DNA from: Bacilli bacterium
GTDB lineage: Bacteria; Bacillota_I; Bacilli_A; ML615J-28; CAG-698
Assembly: GCA_017617065.1 (NCBI GenBank)
Contig: JAFZWP010000001.1
Span: 1-64,000 of the forward strand
Direction of reading: 5' to 3'
DNA: 64,000 bases
The position numbers were made by a program, and so were the translations under genes. This document shows, one piece after another, positions 8,832-16,422 of this stretch (positions are counted from its first letter, which is position 1; each line of letters opens with the position of its first letter). The notes under the pieces are model-generated. The model did not search any database and had not been told where the DNA came from. It worked only from the letters and a program-made list of their open reading frames with translations.

Positions 8832-8876
8832 AAAGAGTTCAGTTCTATTATAATAAGAATTGGACTCTTTTTATTT
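8832..8876 (+). terminator. Terminator with a promoter motif in its loop
   Basis: A 10-bp stem (8832-8841 with 8861-8870) is followed by TTATTT. The loop holds GTTCTATTATAATAAG (8842-8857), the phage-type promoter motif. It closes the unit ending at 8812 and could start the glycosyltransferase gene at 8888. Confidence 0.7.
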
Positions 8877-8887
8877 GGAGGAATAGA

Positions 8888-9646
8888 ATGGATCAACCGT
8901 TAGTTTCAATTGTTTCTCTTTTATATGATGTAAAAGTAGAATATGTAAATCAATGTATCGATAGTATTTTAAAACAAACATATCAAAACATTGAAATTAT
9001 ATTTGTTGATGATTGTTCTCCGACTATAGATTATAGTTATATTACTAAGCTATCTCCTAAAATTAAATTAATTAGAAATAAAATTAATTTAGGTTTTAAT
9101 AGAAATTCACAAAAAGCTTTTGAATTAGCTACAGGTAAATATGTAGTAAAAGTAGATAGCGATGATTATATAGCTCCAACTTTAATAGAAAAAGAAGTTG
9201 CTATTTTGGAAGCAGATCCGGAAGTAGGTGCAGTAGCATGTGAGTTACAGCGGTTCGGTAAACAAACGGCTTTAATTAAAAGACCTACCGATTGGAGTTT
9301 AGAAGAAGCTTTATTTAAAAATATGCATAGATATGGATATGAAGGTGGATTTATGTTTAGACAAGAATTGCTAAAAGAAGTCGCAATTGATCCTGAATTT
9401 AGAGTTTGTACTGATTTTGATTTTAATATGCAAATCTTAGCAAAAATGAAAATTAAAAGTATTCATGAACCTTTGTATTTTTATAGATCACATGATTCTA
9501 ATATTATGATTAGTGCTAGAGGTGGTGAAAGAGTACGAATTGTAAAGAAAATACTAGAAAAGCACAAAAAGCTATATTATAAAGCACATCCAATCATTTA
9601 TACTCCAGTAGTATCATCTCGTAGAAAAAAGGAGAAATATTTCTAA
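8888..9646 (+). CDS. GT2-family glycosyltransferase
   Basis: GT-A fold enzyme, 252 residues. The N-terminus VSIVSLLYDVKVEYVNQCIDSIL, the FVDDCSP strand and the metal-binding DSDD (VKVDSDDYIAPTL) define family 2. The C-terminus is basic (SSRRKKEKYF). Donor and acceptor cannot be read from sequence. It is coupled (TAATG) to two Stealth-like genes, so the three probably form a glycan-modifying unit separate from the 45-63 kb cluster. Confidence 0.87.
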   Translation: MDQPLVSIVSLLYDVKVEYVNQCIDSILKQTYQNIEIIFVDDCSPTIDYSYITKLSPKIKLIRNKINLGFNRNSQKAFELATGKYVVKVDSDDYIAPTLIEKEVAILEADPEVGAVACELQRFGKQTALIKRPTDWSLEEALFKNMHRYGYEGGFMFRQELLKEVAIDPEFRVCTDFDFNMQILAKMKIKSIHEPLYFYRSHDSNIMISARGGERVRIVKKILEKHKKLYYKAHPIIYTPVVSSRRKKEKYF

Positions 9647-10458
9647 TGAATATTAATGATATGGATTTTGTATATATTATTAAACCTGGTGAAAAAGGTA
9701 CAGAATTAAGATATTCTCTTCGCTCTATCGCTAAACATTATCCTAATCATAAAGTATGGATAGTTGGGTATAAACCAGATTGGATAATTAATGTGAATTA
9801 CCTTCCGGTTGAACAATGTCAAACTAAATGGAAAAATTCTACACATAATGTTATTGAAGCTTGTAAATGTAATGAAATATCAGATAATTTCATTTTAATG
9901 AATGATGATTTCTTTGCAATAAATCCAACTATTCCTTTAGAAGAATTAATTGATAGCAATCTTGATTTGTTAGATACTTTAGTTACGCGTTATAAACGCA
10001 AAAAAGAAGAATGGTATATAAGTTTTGAATATGCTAAAGAATTATTAGAAGAATTGAAAGTGGAAGGACCATTATATAGCTATGAAGCTCATATACCACT
10101 TAGAATAAATAAAAAGAAATTTTTAGAAGTTATGAATTTACCAGCTGTACAAAAATTTATGCAAACAACTAAAGTTTTACAAAAACGTACTATATATAAA
10201 AACATAGATAAACCTAAAAAATCAATTAGTCTTAAAGATGATACTAAGGTTACACTTAAAAAAGATGATTCTAAGCGTTGTTTGAATGTTTGTGGTTGGT
10301 TATCTACAGCAGATGATTTAATTGGAAATTCAAAATTTTATAATTTAAACCAAATTTTAAAGAATACATTATCACAACCTTGTATCTATGAATCAGATCA
10401 AAAGCAAACAATTCCAGATATAAAACCAAAGCAAAAGCATAATTATATAAATTTTTAA
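9646..10458 (+). CDS. Stealth-like glycan phosphotransferase/glycosyltransferase, copy 1
   Basis: MDFVYIIKPG, LRYSLRSIAKHYPNHKVWIVG and FILMNDDFFAI match the conserved regions of Stealth proteins (sugar-phosphate transferases of capsule synthesis), with ELRYSLRSI and the NDD motif being the clearest. It starts inside the stop of the GT2 gene. It is paralogous to the next gene along its length. The C-terminal 70 residues are Lys-rich and divergent. Substrate unknown. Confidence 0.72.
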   Translation: MNINDMDFVYIIKPGEKGTELRYSLRSIAKHYPNHKVWIVGYKPDWIINVNYLPVEQCQTKWKNSTHNVIEACKCNEISDNFILMNDDFFAINPTIPLEELIDSNLDLLDTLVTRYKRKKEEWYISFEYAKELLEELKVEGPLYSYEAHIPLRINKKKFLEVMNLPAVQKFMQTTKVLQKRTIYKNIDKPKKSISLKDDTKVTLKKDDSKRCLNVCGWLSTADDLIGNSKFYNLNQILKNTLSQPCIYESDQKQTIPDIKPKQKHNYINF

Positions 10459-10462
10459 AAAA

Positions 10463-11311
10463 ATGATAGATTTAGTATATATTGTTCGTGAAGGTGATAA
10501 TAATGTTGATTTAAGATATTCTCTTAGGTCAATAGAAAAATTTGTACCATATAATAAAGTATGGATAGTAGGTTATAAACCCAAATGGGTACAAAATGTT
10601 GAATATCTTCCAGTAAAACAAGATTGCGGTAGTAAATGGAAAAATTCGGTTAAAAATATAGAAGCAGCTTGTAAATGTAAAGATATTTCCGATAATTTTA
10701 TATTAATGAATGATGATTTTTTTGCTATTAAGCCAGTAGAAGATTTAGAAGAATCTGTAAATATTAATCTTGGTAATTTGGATATAGGAATAAAAAAGTT
10801 TGGTAGTATAAAATCAAATTGGGGAAGAGGATTTAATTACCTCAAAGACTTATTAGAAGAGTTGAATATTCCAAAGCCTTATTATAACTTTGAATCACAT
10901 ACACCTATTATAATAAATAAGAAAAAGTATTTAGAAGTTATGAGTTTAGCGAAGGTTCAAGAGTTTATGAAAACTTCTAAAGTATTACATAAAAGAAGTT
11001 TATATGGTAATTATGTAGGCATGGGTAAAAAAGGTAAAATTTTACCACAAGATGTAAAAGTAGAAAAACCTGTTGAATTGAATAGTAAGCAAAAAGTATG
11101 CGATTGGTTATCTACTTTTGATGGACAAATTACAAGTGTTCATAAATACGCTTCATTAAGTAAGTATTTTAATAAATTATTTCCAAACAAAAGCAAATTT
11201 GAAAATGATGACTTCGTTTTGCCTATTCTAATTAAAAGTGAACAGCCTAAGATAGTAGTAAATCAGGTTAAATCAAATCAAATAAAGAAAAAACCGTTAT
11301 ACTATTTTTAA
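10463..11311 (+). CDS. Stealth-like glycan phosphotransferase/glycosyltransferase, copy 2
   Basis: Tandem paralogue of the preceding gene: IDLVYIVREGDNNVDLRYSL, KVWIVGYKPKWV and NFILMNDDFFAI align directly, and both keep a late CDWLST/CGWLST motif. It begins only 4 bases after the previous stop with no good ribosome binding site, suggesting coupled translation. The duplication implies two related but distinct acceptors. Confidence 0.72.
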   Translation: MIDLVYIVREGDNNVDLRYSLRSIEKFVPYNKVWIVGYKPKWVQNVEYLPVKQDCGSKWKNSVKNIEAACKCKDISDNFILMNDDFFAIKPVEDLEESVNINLGNLDIGIKKFGSIKSNWGRGFNYLKDLLEELNIPKPYYNFESHTPIIINKKKYLEVMSLAKVQEFMKTSKVLHKRSLYGNYVGMGKKGKILPQDVKVEKPVELNSKQKVCDWLSTFDGQITSVHKYASLSKYFNKLFPNKSKFENDDFVLPILIKSEQPKIVVNQVKSNQIKKKPLYYF

Positions 11312-11365
11312 GGAATAGTTTATTTAAATTGGAAATTTATTTAAAAAATAGGATGATTCAAAAAC

Positions 11366-11380
11366 ATTCTATTTATTAAG
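11366..11380 (+). promoter_or_regulatory. Phage-type promoter motif upstream of dut
   Basis: ATTCTATTTATTAAG; its first bases form the 3' arm of a 9-bp hairpin with AATAGGATG just upstream. Confidence 0.45.
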
Positions 11381-11401
11381 TATAAGCAAAAGGAGTACTT
11401 A

Positions 11402-11911
11402 ATGATTTATACTAAAATCAGAGATGTTAAAGATCCAGCAGGTAATCGTAAAGAAGATGCTGGTATTGATTTCTTTGTTCCAAATGATTGGAATGAAGGT
11501 CAGCCATATATTTTGCGTATTGGTGAACAAGTCAATATTCCATCTGGTATTAAAACCAAATTGAAAAATACACAATATTTGCAAACCATGAATAAATCTG
11601 GTGTTGCATTAAAGAAAGGTTTAACTTTTGGTGCTTGTGTAATTGATAGTGGTTATCGTGGTGAAATTCATTTGAATATGTTTAAAGTAGTAAAAGGTAC
11701 TGAAGATATTCGAGTACGTCGTCGCGGATTTTTAGGTTTGCTTGGTTTTAAAGAATGGGCAACTGTAATTAATCCTGGCGATAAGATTATTCAAGGTATC
11801 ATTATTAATATTTCAAATGAAGCATTAAAAGGTGTACCAAATAAAGTTTATGATCAAGGTCCAAAAACAAAGCGTGCAGCAGGTGCATTTGGATCGACAG
11901 GATCTAAATAA
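11402..11911 (+). CDS. dut: dUTPase (dUTP diphosphatase)
   Basis: Trimeric-type dUTPase, 169 residues, hydrolysing dUTP to dUMP and PPi. All five motifs are visible: AGIDFF, NKSGVAL, VIDSGYRGEIH, PGDKIIQGII and the C-terminal GAFGSTG arm preceded by KRAA. An insert of about 15 residues (RVRRRGFLGLLGFKEW) lies between motifs 3 and 4. It heads a nucleotide-pool block ending with the thymidylate-synthase-like enzyme. Confidence 0.93.
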   Translation: MIYTKIRDVKDPAGNRKEDAGIDFFVPNDWNEGQPYILRIGEQVNIPSGIKTKLKNTQYLQTMNKSGVALKKGLTFGACVIDSGYRGEIHLNMFKVVKGTEDIRVRRRGFLGLLGFKEWATVINPGDKIIQGIIINISNEALKGVPNKVYDQGPKTKRAAGAFGSTGSK

Positions 11912-11930
11912 AAAGCTTGGGAAGCGAAGT

Positions 11931-11967
11931 ATCCTTAGTCATGACTGCCGACTAAGGATATTTTTTT
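11931..11967 (+). terminator. Rho-independent terminator after dut
   Basis: A 9-bp perfect stem (ATCCTTAGT with ACTAAGGAT) is followed by seven T. Confidence 0.9.
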
Positions 11968-12010
11968 ACTGAAATGGAAGTTTATCTAATAAATCAACAA
12001 TTTTATTTAC

Positions 12011-12024
12011 ATTCTATATTAATG
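12011..12024 (+). promoter_or_regulatory. Phage-type promoter motif
   Basis: ATTCTATATTAATG directly before an AAGGAG site and the gene at 12042. Confidence 0.45.
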
Positions 12025-12041
12025 TAACAAGGAGTTATATT

Positions 12042-12398
12042 ATGGCAAAAGATCAAATCAATGACAAATATAAAGATGCAGCTGGTAAAAAATGGGATGG
12101 TGGTAAATTACGCTGGGATCTAGTACCTTGGGAAGCGTTTGAACAAGTGGTAGAACGTTTTACACATGGTGCTATTAAATATGGTCCAAACAATTGGAAA
12201 GAAGTTGATGATGCAGAAGATCGTTATTTTGCAGCACTAATGAGACATTTGGTAGCTCATCGTAAAGGTGAATTATATGATCCAGATTTTCCAGATAATT
12301 TACACATTTCAGCAGCTTGTTGGAATGCGTTAGTTTTAATATATCTAACAATGAAAAGAATTGAAAAAGAACGCAATAGTAAATTTGAAGATAAATAA
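12042..12398 (+). CDS. dATP/dGTP diphosphohydrolase-like protein (DUF5664/MazZ-type)
   Basis: A 118-residue MazG-fold-like protein. KLRWDLVPWEAFEQV, THGAIKYGPNNWKE and YFAALMRHLVAHRKGE with NLHISAACWNALVL match the DUF5664 family, whose members include MazZ of phages that alter purine pools. Helical Glu/Asp/His residues suggest metal-dependent dNTP hydrolysis. Its position between dUTPase and the TS-like enzyme fits nucleotide-pool control. No PurZ or DatZ is seen in the window, so a Z-genome is not supported. Confidence 0.72.
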   Translation: MAKDQINDKYKDAAGKKWDGGKLRWDLVPWEAFEQVVERFTHGAIKYGPNNWKEVDDAEDRYFAALMRHLVAHRKGELYDPDFPDNLHISAACWNALVLIYLTMKRIEKERNSKFEDK

Positions 12399-12400
12399 TT

Positions 12401-12610
12401 ATGATTACAAAAGAACAATATGAATGTGCCATGAATTTAATTAGGAATTATAGATTAAATCCTGATTTTAAATTATGTGGTACAGAATATATGGATGATT
12501 CTGAAAAGGCTAGCTATGAATTGGCTTTAGTACAAGTATACGAATATGGTCAACAAATAGCTAGCCATAGAAGAGCATTAAAAAGAATAAGAGAAAGAGG
12601 TGGATTATGA
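12401..12610 (+). CDS. Small protein of unknown function, 69 residues
   Basis: Not recognised. It starts 2 bases after the preceding stop without a clear ribosome binding site and overlaps the next gene by 4 bases (ATGA), so it is probably translated by coupling. The C-terminus is Arg-rich (HRRALKRIRERGGL). Confidence 0.6.
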   Translation: MITKEQYECAMNLIRNYRLNPDFKLCGTEYMDDSEKASYELALVQVYEYGQQIASHRRALKRIRERGGL

Positions 12611-12981
12611 AAGTATTGCATGAAGTAATTACAACCAAAGCATATGAGCAAGCTTTAACTCGCAGTGAAATGAATCACAGAATAGAAAAACCAGCTGTAT
12701 TATTTTATGGTAAAGGTAGAAAAGATCATGTGGTATATTCAGAAAATGGTAAATTACGTGATAGTAAATGTTCATTTTTATCAAATGAAGTTGTACCTTT
12801 TGATTTAGATTTACGCGATGATTTAAAATATTTTAAAAATTCACGTCGTACTTTTATTAATCATATGGATGCAAAAACTAATATGCCTTTGAATTATTCT
12901 GTAAAAGTCTGTGAAGTAGATTTAGACGGAAATTATATTAGAGAATTAGATGAATCCGAAGTTCTAAATTTAGGTATTTAA
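12607..12981 (+). CDS. Protein of unknown function, 124 residues
   Basis: Not recognised. Mixed alpha/beta, no transmembrane segment. It overlaps the preceding gene and is 21 bases before the thymidylate-synthase-like gene, so it belongs to the same nucleotide-metabolism operon by position only. Confidence 0.6.
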   Translation: MKVLHEVITTKAYEQALTRSEMNHRIEKPAVLFYGKGRKDHVVYSENGKLRDSKCSFLSNEVVPFDLDLRDDLKYFKNSRRTFINHMDAKTNMPLNYSVKVCEVDLDGNYIRELDESEVLNLGI

Positions 12982-13002
12982 TAAAATAATAAGGAGCTTT
13001 AA

Positions 13003-13878
13003 ATGAACGCATATAATAAACAATACTTAGATCTAATTGAAGAAATTTTAACAAAAGGCGTTGAAGCTCCTTGTCGTACAGGTAATAAAGTACTTGTAAG
13101 ATTAAATAAGAGTTTGACTTGGGATGTAAATGAAGGTTTTCCTATTTTAACATTTCGCCAAATTCCTTTTAAAGGTGTTAAAGCCGAATTATCATGCTTT
13201 TTACAAGGTATTACAGATAAACAAGTGTATCAAGAACGTGGTTGTAAATACTGGGATTATTGGTGTAATCCTATAAAAGTTCCATATTCAGATAAAGAAG
13301 GTATGAAAGCAGAAAGAGATCTTGGTAATATCTATGGTTGGAATTATCGCCATTTTGGAGCTGAGTATGATAATTATGATACTGATTATAAAGATAAAGG
13401 CTATGATCAATTAACAAGAGTTGTAGAAACTCTTAAAACAAATCCATATGATCGTCGTTTGATTATTACTGCATGGGATCCTGCACATATGAATACAATG
13501 GGATTACCTCCATGTTTACATACTTGGCAATTTAATTACCTTGATAATAAATTGCATTTAACGGGTTTACAAAGATCTGCAGATACAGTTTTGGGTGTAC
13601 CTTCAGATATGATACAGGGTGCTTTGTTATTATATTTAATGGCACAAACAGTAAATATGCAACCCGGTACAATTACATTGGAATTTTGTAATTGTCATAT
13701 TTATGATAATCATATTGATAAAGTAAAAGAACATTTAGAAGCTTGGAAAAATTGTGATATTGCATTGCCTCATTTTACATTAGATCCAAATGCTACAGTG
13801 TATAATTTTTTACCTGATATGGCTAAATTAGAAAATTATGAATATGCAGAAAAAGTAACTTTTGATGTAGCTGTTTAA
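13003..13878 (+). CDS. Thymidylate-synthase fold enzyme, predicted dCMP (hydroxy)methyltransferase
   Basis: Folate-dependent pyrimidine C5 transferase, 291 residues. Against E. coli ThyA the offset is a constant 25: Cys171 = C146 (PPCLHTWQF), Arg191 = R166, Asp194 = D169, His232 = H207, Tyr234 = Y209. The position of Asn177, which reads the uracil ring of dUMP, is Asp202 here (GVPSDMIQG). Asp at this site is the hallmark of T4-type dCMP hydroxymethylase and related dCMP methylases, and turns TS toward dCMP. Methyl versus hydroxymethyl transfer cannot be separated by this residue. A divergent true ThyA remains possible. Confidence 0.85.
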   Translation: MNAYNKQYLDLIEEILTKGVEAPCRTGNKVLVRLNKSLTWDVNEGFPILTFRQIPFKGVKAELSCFLQGITDKQVYQERGCKYWDYWCNPIKVPYSDKEGMKAERDLGNIYGWNYRHFGAEYDNYDTDYKDKGYDQLTRVVETLKTNPYDRRLIITAWDPAHMNTMGLPPCLHTWQFNYLDNKLHLTGLQRSADTVLGVPSDMIQGALLLYLMAQTVNMQPGTITLEFCNCHIYDNHIDKVKEHLEAWKNCDIALPHFTLDPNATVYNFLPDMAKLENYEYAEKVTFDVAV

Positions 13879-13880
13879 TT

Positions 13881-13893
13881 GTTCTAATATTAG
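13881..13893 (+). promoter_or_regulatory. Phage-type promoter motif upstream of the ferredoxin gene
   Basis: GTTCTAATATTAG, followed by AAGGAG and the start at 13911. Confidence 0.45.
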
Positions 13894-13910
13894 TATTAAG
13901 GAGTGATTAA

Positions 13911-14075
13911 ATGAAAATAGATCAAACTAAATGTGTTGGTTGTTGTGCTTGCCAGGGTTCTTGTCCTGCTGGTGCAATTGAATATATAGATGGTAAATGT
14001 AAAATTGATGAAACAAAATGTGTAAATTGTGGTACTTGTGCATCACTTTGTCCTATGCAAGCCATTAATGCTTAA
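13911..14075 (+). CDS. 2[4Fe-4S] ferredoxin, 54 residues
   Basis: A small electron carrier. Two complete CxxCxxCxxxCP motifs are visible, CVGCCACQGSCP and CVNCGTCASLCP, each followed by the typical short (A)GAI/QAI turn, as in clostridial-type ferredoxins. The start has an AAGGAG site and its own promoter motif, and a terminator follows, so it is a monocistronic unit. Likely partners, by inference, are the radical SAM enzymes (which need one-electron reduction) and NrdG/NrdD nearby. Confidence 0.93.
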   Translation: MKIDQTKCVGCCACQGSCPAGAIEYIDGKCKIDETKCVNCGTCASLCPMQAINA

Positions 14076-14084
14076 TTAATTTAA

Positions 14085-14110
14085 AAGCCAGGGATTTCTC
14101 TGGTTTTTTT
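14085..14110 (+). terminator. Terminator after the ferredoxin gene
   Basis: A 7-bp stem (AAGCCAG with CTGGTTT, one G-U) runs into a T-run. Confidence 0.75.
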
Positions 14111-14181
14111 ATACTTTTATTAGCTATTAGATTTATATAGTAATAAAATTTAGTTCTAAATAATACTATCTTTTAATTTTT

Positions 14182-14213
14182 GGTTTTACTTTTGGATATA
14201 AATAGCCTATAGT
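14182..14213 (+). promoter_or_regulatory. Sigma70-like promoter
   Basis: TTTTTGGTTTTACT, then exactly 17 bases, then TATAGT. The same GGTTTTACT-N17-TATAAT layout recurs on the minus strand at 21735, 24286, 29094, 33510 and 40757. It lies 40 bases before the gene at 14253. Confidence 0.7.
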
Positions 14214-14252
14214 AATGATATAGATAAAGAGAACTAATATAAGGAAATACAA

Positions 14253-14489
14253 ATGAAAGCTCGTTCACCTGATAGTTTATTAACAAAGTTAGAAGAAATG
14301 AATATAGGCTCACAAATCTGGACAAAAAAATCCAATGGATATGTAGCTGATAATATTGCTACCATTAAAAAGAAATATCCAGATCGTAAATATCGCCAAA
14401 CTTCTGTTACTACACATATTAAGCCTTTTGATGAAAATATTACTTTGGCAGACTTTGAAAAGGTTATTTTTGTTACTCGTATTGCTTAA
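14253..14489 (+). CDS. Small protein of unknown function, 78 residues
   Basis: Not recognised. Basic, no transmembrane segment. It has its own sigma70-like promoter 40 bases upstream and an AAGGAAAT site, features that suggest early expression by host RNA polymerase. Confidence 0.65.
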   Translation: MKARSPDSLLTKLEEMNIGSQIWTKKSNGYVADNIATIKKKYPDRKYRQTSVTTHIKPFDENITLADFEKVIFVTRIA

Positions 14490-14494
14490 TATTT

Positions 14495-14520
14495 CTCATA
14501 GTTCTAATATATACTATGAG
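14495..14520 (+). promoter_or_regulatory. Promoter motif in a hairpin that also contains the next start codon
   Basis: Perfect 8-bp inverted repeat CTCATAGT (14495-14502) with ACTATGAG (14513-14520). The loop and flank carry GTTCTAATATAT, and the ATG of the next gene (14516) lies in the 3' arm. No ribosome binding site is present. Confidence 0.6.
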
Positions 14521-15523
14521 TTTTAAGTATTCTTTAATGATACTCGTAGCGGGTATCTTAGCTTTAACATCTTCTTTATTAACAGCTCTTGGAATGGCGG
14601 AATTATTCCAAGGGTTATTTATTATCTTCCTTGTAATTGACTTGGGTAGATTCCTTGTATTAAACTTTGTTGTAGATGAGTGGAAGAATCTCCGCGCTGT
14701 TAAATGGTTAATTACAGTTATACTTAGCTTATTATTTGTTTATTCTGCAGTTGGTGTATATAATAAACTTAATTCTATGATACCAGAATCGGTACAAGTT
14801 GCTATGGTTGAAGCAGCATCTTATAATAAAGCACAAGATAATGCTGAAATTAAACAAACAAGATCTACTGATTTGGCTTCTGTAGCACAATCTGAATATC
14901 AAAAAAGTATGGATTGGAATACTAAAGATTATGAAAATTGTATGAAGCGTGCAAATGGAGATGCAGATGCTGAAAATAAATGTAATAATACTAAAAGAAG
15001 ATTAGATCGTAATGCTTCTAATGCTTTAAAAGAAGCAATGAAAACAGCCAATGCTGATTTGGATAATACACAAGTTGCTGTTGATAAAAATGTTAAGAAT
15101 CAGGGTGAAATTGCTGGTGTTTTAACTACAGTTTGTCGTATATTACCTAATACTGATTGTAAAACTTATGAAGGATTACAAACTGCTTTAACAGTTATTA
15201 TATTACTAGTTATTTGTGGCTTAGATTATCTTCAATTGTCTATTGTTTTAGCTGTAAATACTCGTAAAAACAAGAAAGAAGTAAAAGAAGAAGCTGAAAA
15301 GCCAGTTGAAGTAGAAAAAATTATTGAAATACCCAAAGAAATTATCAAAAAAGTTAGAAAACCTAGAAAAAAGAAAGAAAAAGTAGTAAAGGAAGAGCCG
15401 ATTATTGAGGAAATTATTTCTGAACCAGTACAAACTGAGCCAGAACCTATTAAAAAAGCTCCTCTGAAAAAAGTAAGAAAAAAAGATACTCCTTTTACTA
15501 AAGAAACGGGTTTTTATAAGTAA
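14516..15523 (+). CDS. Membrane protein with cytoplasmic charged tail, 335 residues
   Basis: Not assigned to a family. Three hydrophobic segments lie in the first 90 residues (SLMILVAGILALTSSLLTAL; LFIIFLVIDLGRFLVL; WLITVILSLLFVYSAVGVY) and one at about 230-250 (ALTVIILLVICGLDYL). A helical, Lys/Asn-rich stretch lies between them. The last 90 residues are a Lys/Glu/Pro repeat tail (KPVEVEKIIEIPKEIIKKV). The start codon is 10-15 bases after the promoter motif with no ribosome binding site, suggesting a leaderless mRNA. A role at the host inner membrane is likely; the function is unknown. Confidence 0.75.
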   Translation: MSFKYSLMILVAGILALTSSLLTALGMAELFQGLFIIFLVIDLGRFLVLNFVVDEWKNLRAVKWLITVILSLLFVYSAVGVYNKLNSMIPESVQVAMVEAASYNKAQDNAEIKQTRSTDLASVAQSEYQKSMDWNTKDYENCMKRANGDADAENKCNNTKRRLDRNASNALKEAMKTANADLDNTQVAVDKNVKNQGEIAGVLTTVCRILPNTDCKTYEGLQTALTVIILLVICGLDYLQLSIVLAVNTRKNKKEVKEEAEKPVEVEKIIEIPKEIIKKVRKPRKKKEKVVKEEPIIEEIISEPVQTEPEPIKKAPLKKVRKKDTPFTKETGFYK

Positions 15524-15559
15524 AATTTGGCTCTAAATTTGCTTCGGAAGAATTAGTTG

Positions 15560-15597
15560 AACTGGAAATTTTTATCATTCCAGTTCTCTTTTTTATT
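15560..15597 (+). terminator. Rho-independent terminator
   Basis: An 8-bp stem (AACTGGAA with TTCCAGTT) is followed by CTCTTTTTTATT. Confidence 0.8.
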
Positions 15598-15599
15598 AT

Positions 15600-15616
15600 G
15601 TTCTATTATATAAATC
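15600..15616 (+). promoter_or_regulatory. Phage-type promoter motif for the anaerobic RNR operon
   Basis: GTTCTATTATATAAATC directly follows the terminator T-run and precedes the gene at 15639. Confidence 0.5.
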
Positions 15617-15638
15617 GATGTAATAAAAGGAGTAGTTT

Positions 15639-15893
15639 ATGGCTAAAATTATAGAGATCAAAACGCCAAATTGTCCTAGATGTAAGCTTTTTGAGCCTCA
15701 ATATCAAGAAATTCAAGCAAATTATCCAGAACATACATATGAAGCGTTGGTTTTTGGTGTGAATCCAGAGGCGACAGAATATGCAACTAAATATGGCATT
15801 AAATCTGCGCCTACTTTTATTATTGAACAAGCTGATAAAGAAGCTATTATAGTTAAGCAAGAAGAACTAGAACAAACAATCAAATCTTTATAA
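15639..15893 (+). CDS. Thioredoxin/glutaredoxin-fold redox protein
   Basis: An 84-residue thioredoxin-fold protein with the CxxC active site near the N-terminus (TPNCPRCKLF) and the cis-proline region SAPTF. Its stop overlaps the start of nrdG (TAATG), so it is probably the electron donor or redox partner for the anaerobic ribonucleotide reductase or its activase. It is shorter than standard thioredoxin (about 105). Confidence 0.82.
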   Translation: MAKIIEIKTPNCPRCKLFEPQYQEIQANYPEHTYEALVFGVNPEATEYATKYGIKSAPTFIIEQADKEAIIVKQEELEQTIKSL

Positions 15894-16408
15894 TGATAAG
15901 CTTTGAAACTACTTTTTTGGACTATCCTAACCCAGATGATCTCGCTCTTGTTGTGATAATGTCTGGTTGTTCGCATAATTGTTTAGGATGTCAAAACCCG
16001 CAATTACAAAAATTGCACGAAGAATGGACATATGACCAAGAACAATCAATTATCTTAGAAATTCAGCAAAGGTGTCTTAGAAATGAGACTAATAAGATAG
16101 TTTTGTCCGGTGGTGATCCGTTAAATCCTTGTAATAGAAATTTAACTATTCATATTTGTGATCTTTTGGGTAATAATCCTGAATATAAGTATGACATTTG
16201 TATTTATACTGGTTATGATATAGAAGAAGTTAAAGAAATGGGCTTAGATGGATTTACATTTATTAAATGTGGTAAATTCGATGCTCATACTATGCGGGAA
16301 TCTAAAAAAACCGATGAATATATACAATTTGTGAATGAAACACAAAATCTATTTGATAAAGATTATAATCAAATATCCAAAAATGGAAGATACTATTTTA
16401 CTAAATAA
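15893..16408 (+). CDS. nrdG: Anaerobic RNR-activating radical SAM enzyme
   Basis: Generates the glycyl radical on NrdD using S-adenosylmethionine and a [4Fe-4S] cluster. The cluster motif CSHNCLGCQNPQ (CxxxCxxC) and the SAM-binding SGGDPL are visible. At 171 residues it matches NrdG length. It is coupled to the thioredoxin-like gene upstream and sits 14 bases before nrdD. Confidence 0.93.
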   Translation: MISFETTFLDYPNPDDLALVVIMSGCSHNCLGCQNPQLQKLHEEWTYDQEQSIILEIQQRCLRNETNKIVLSGGDPLNPCNRNLTIHICDLLGNNPEYKYDICIYTGYDIEEVKEMGLDGFTFIKCGKFDAHTMRESKKTDEYIQFVNETQNLFDKDYNQISKNGRYYFTK

Positions 16409-16422
16409 CATGGAGTATAAAA

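Noticed and set aside
12042..12398. Evidence for a Z (2-aminoadenine) genome from the MazZ-like gene
   Set aside because: No PurZ or DatZ is present in the window and DUF5664 proteins also occur in ordinary phages.
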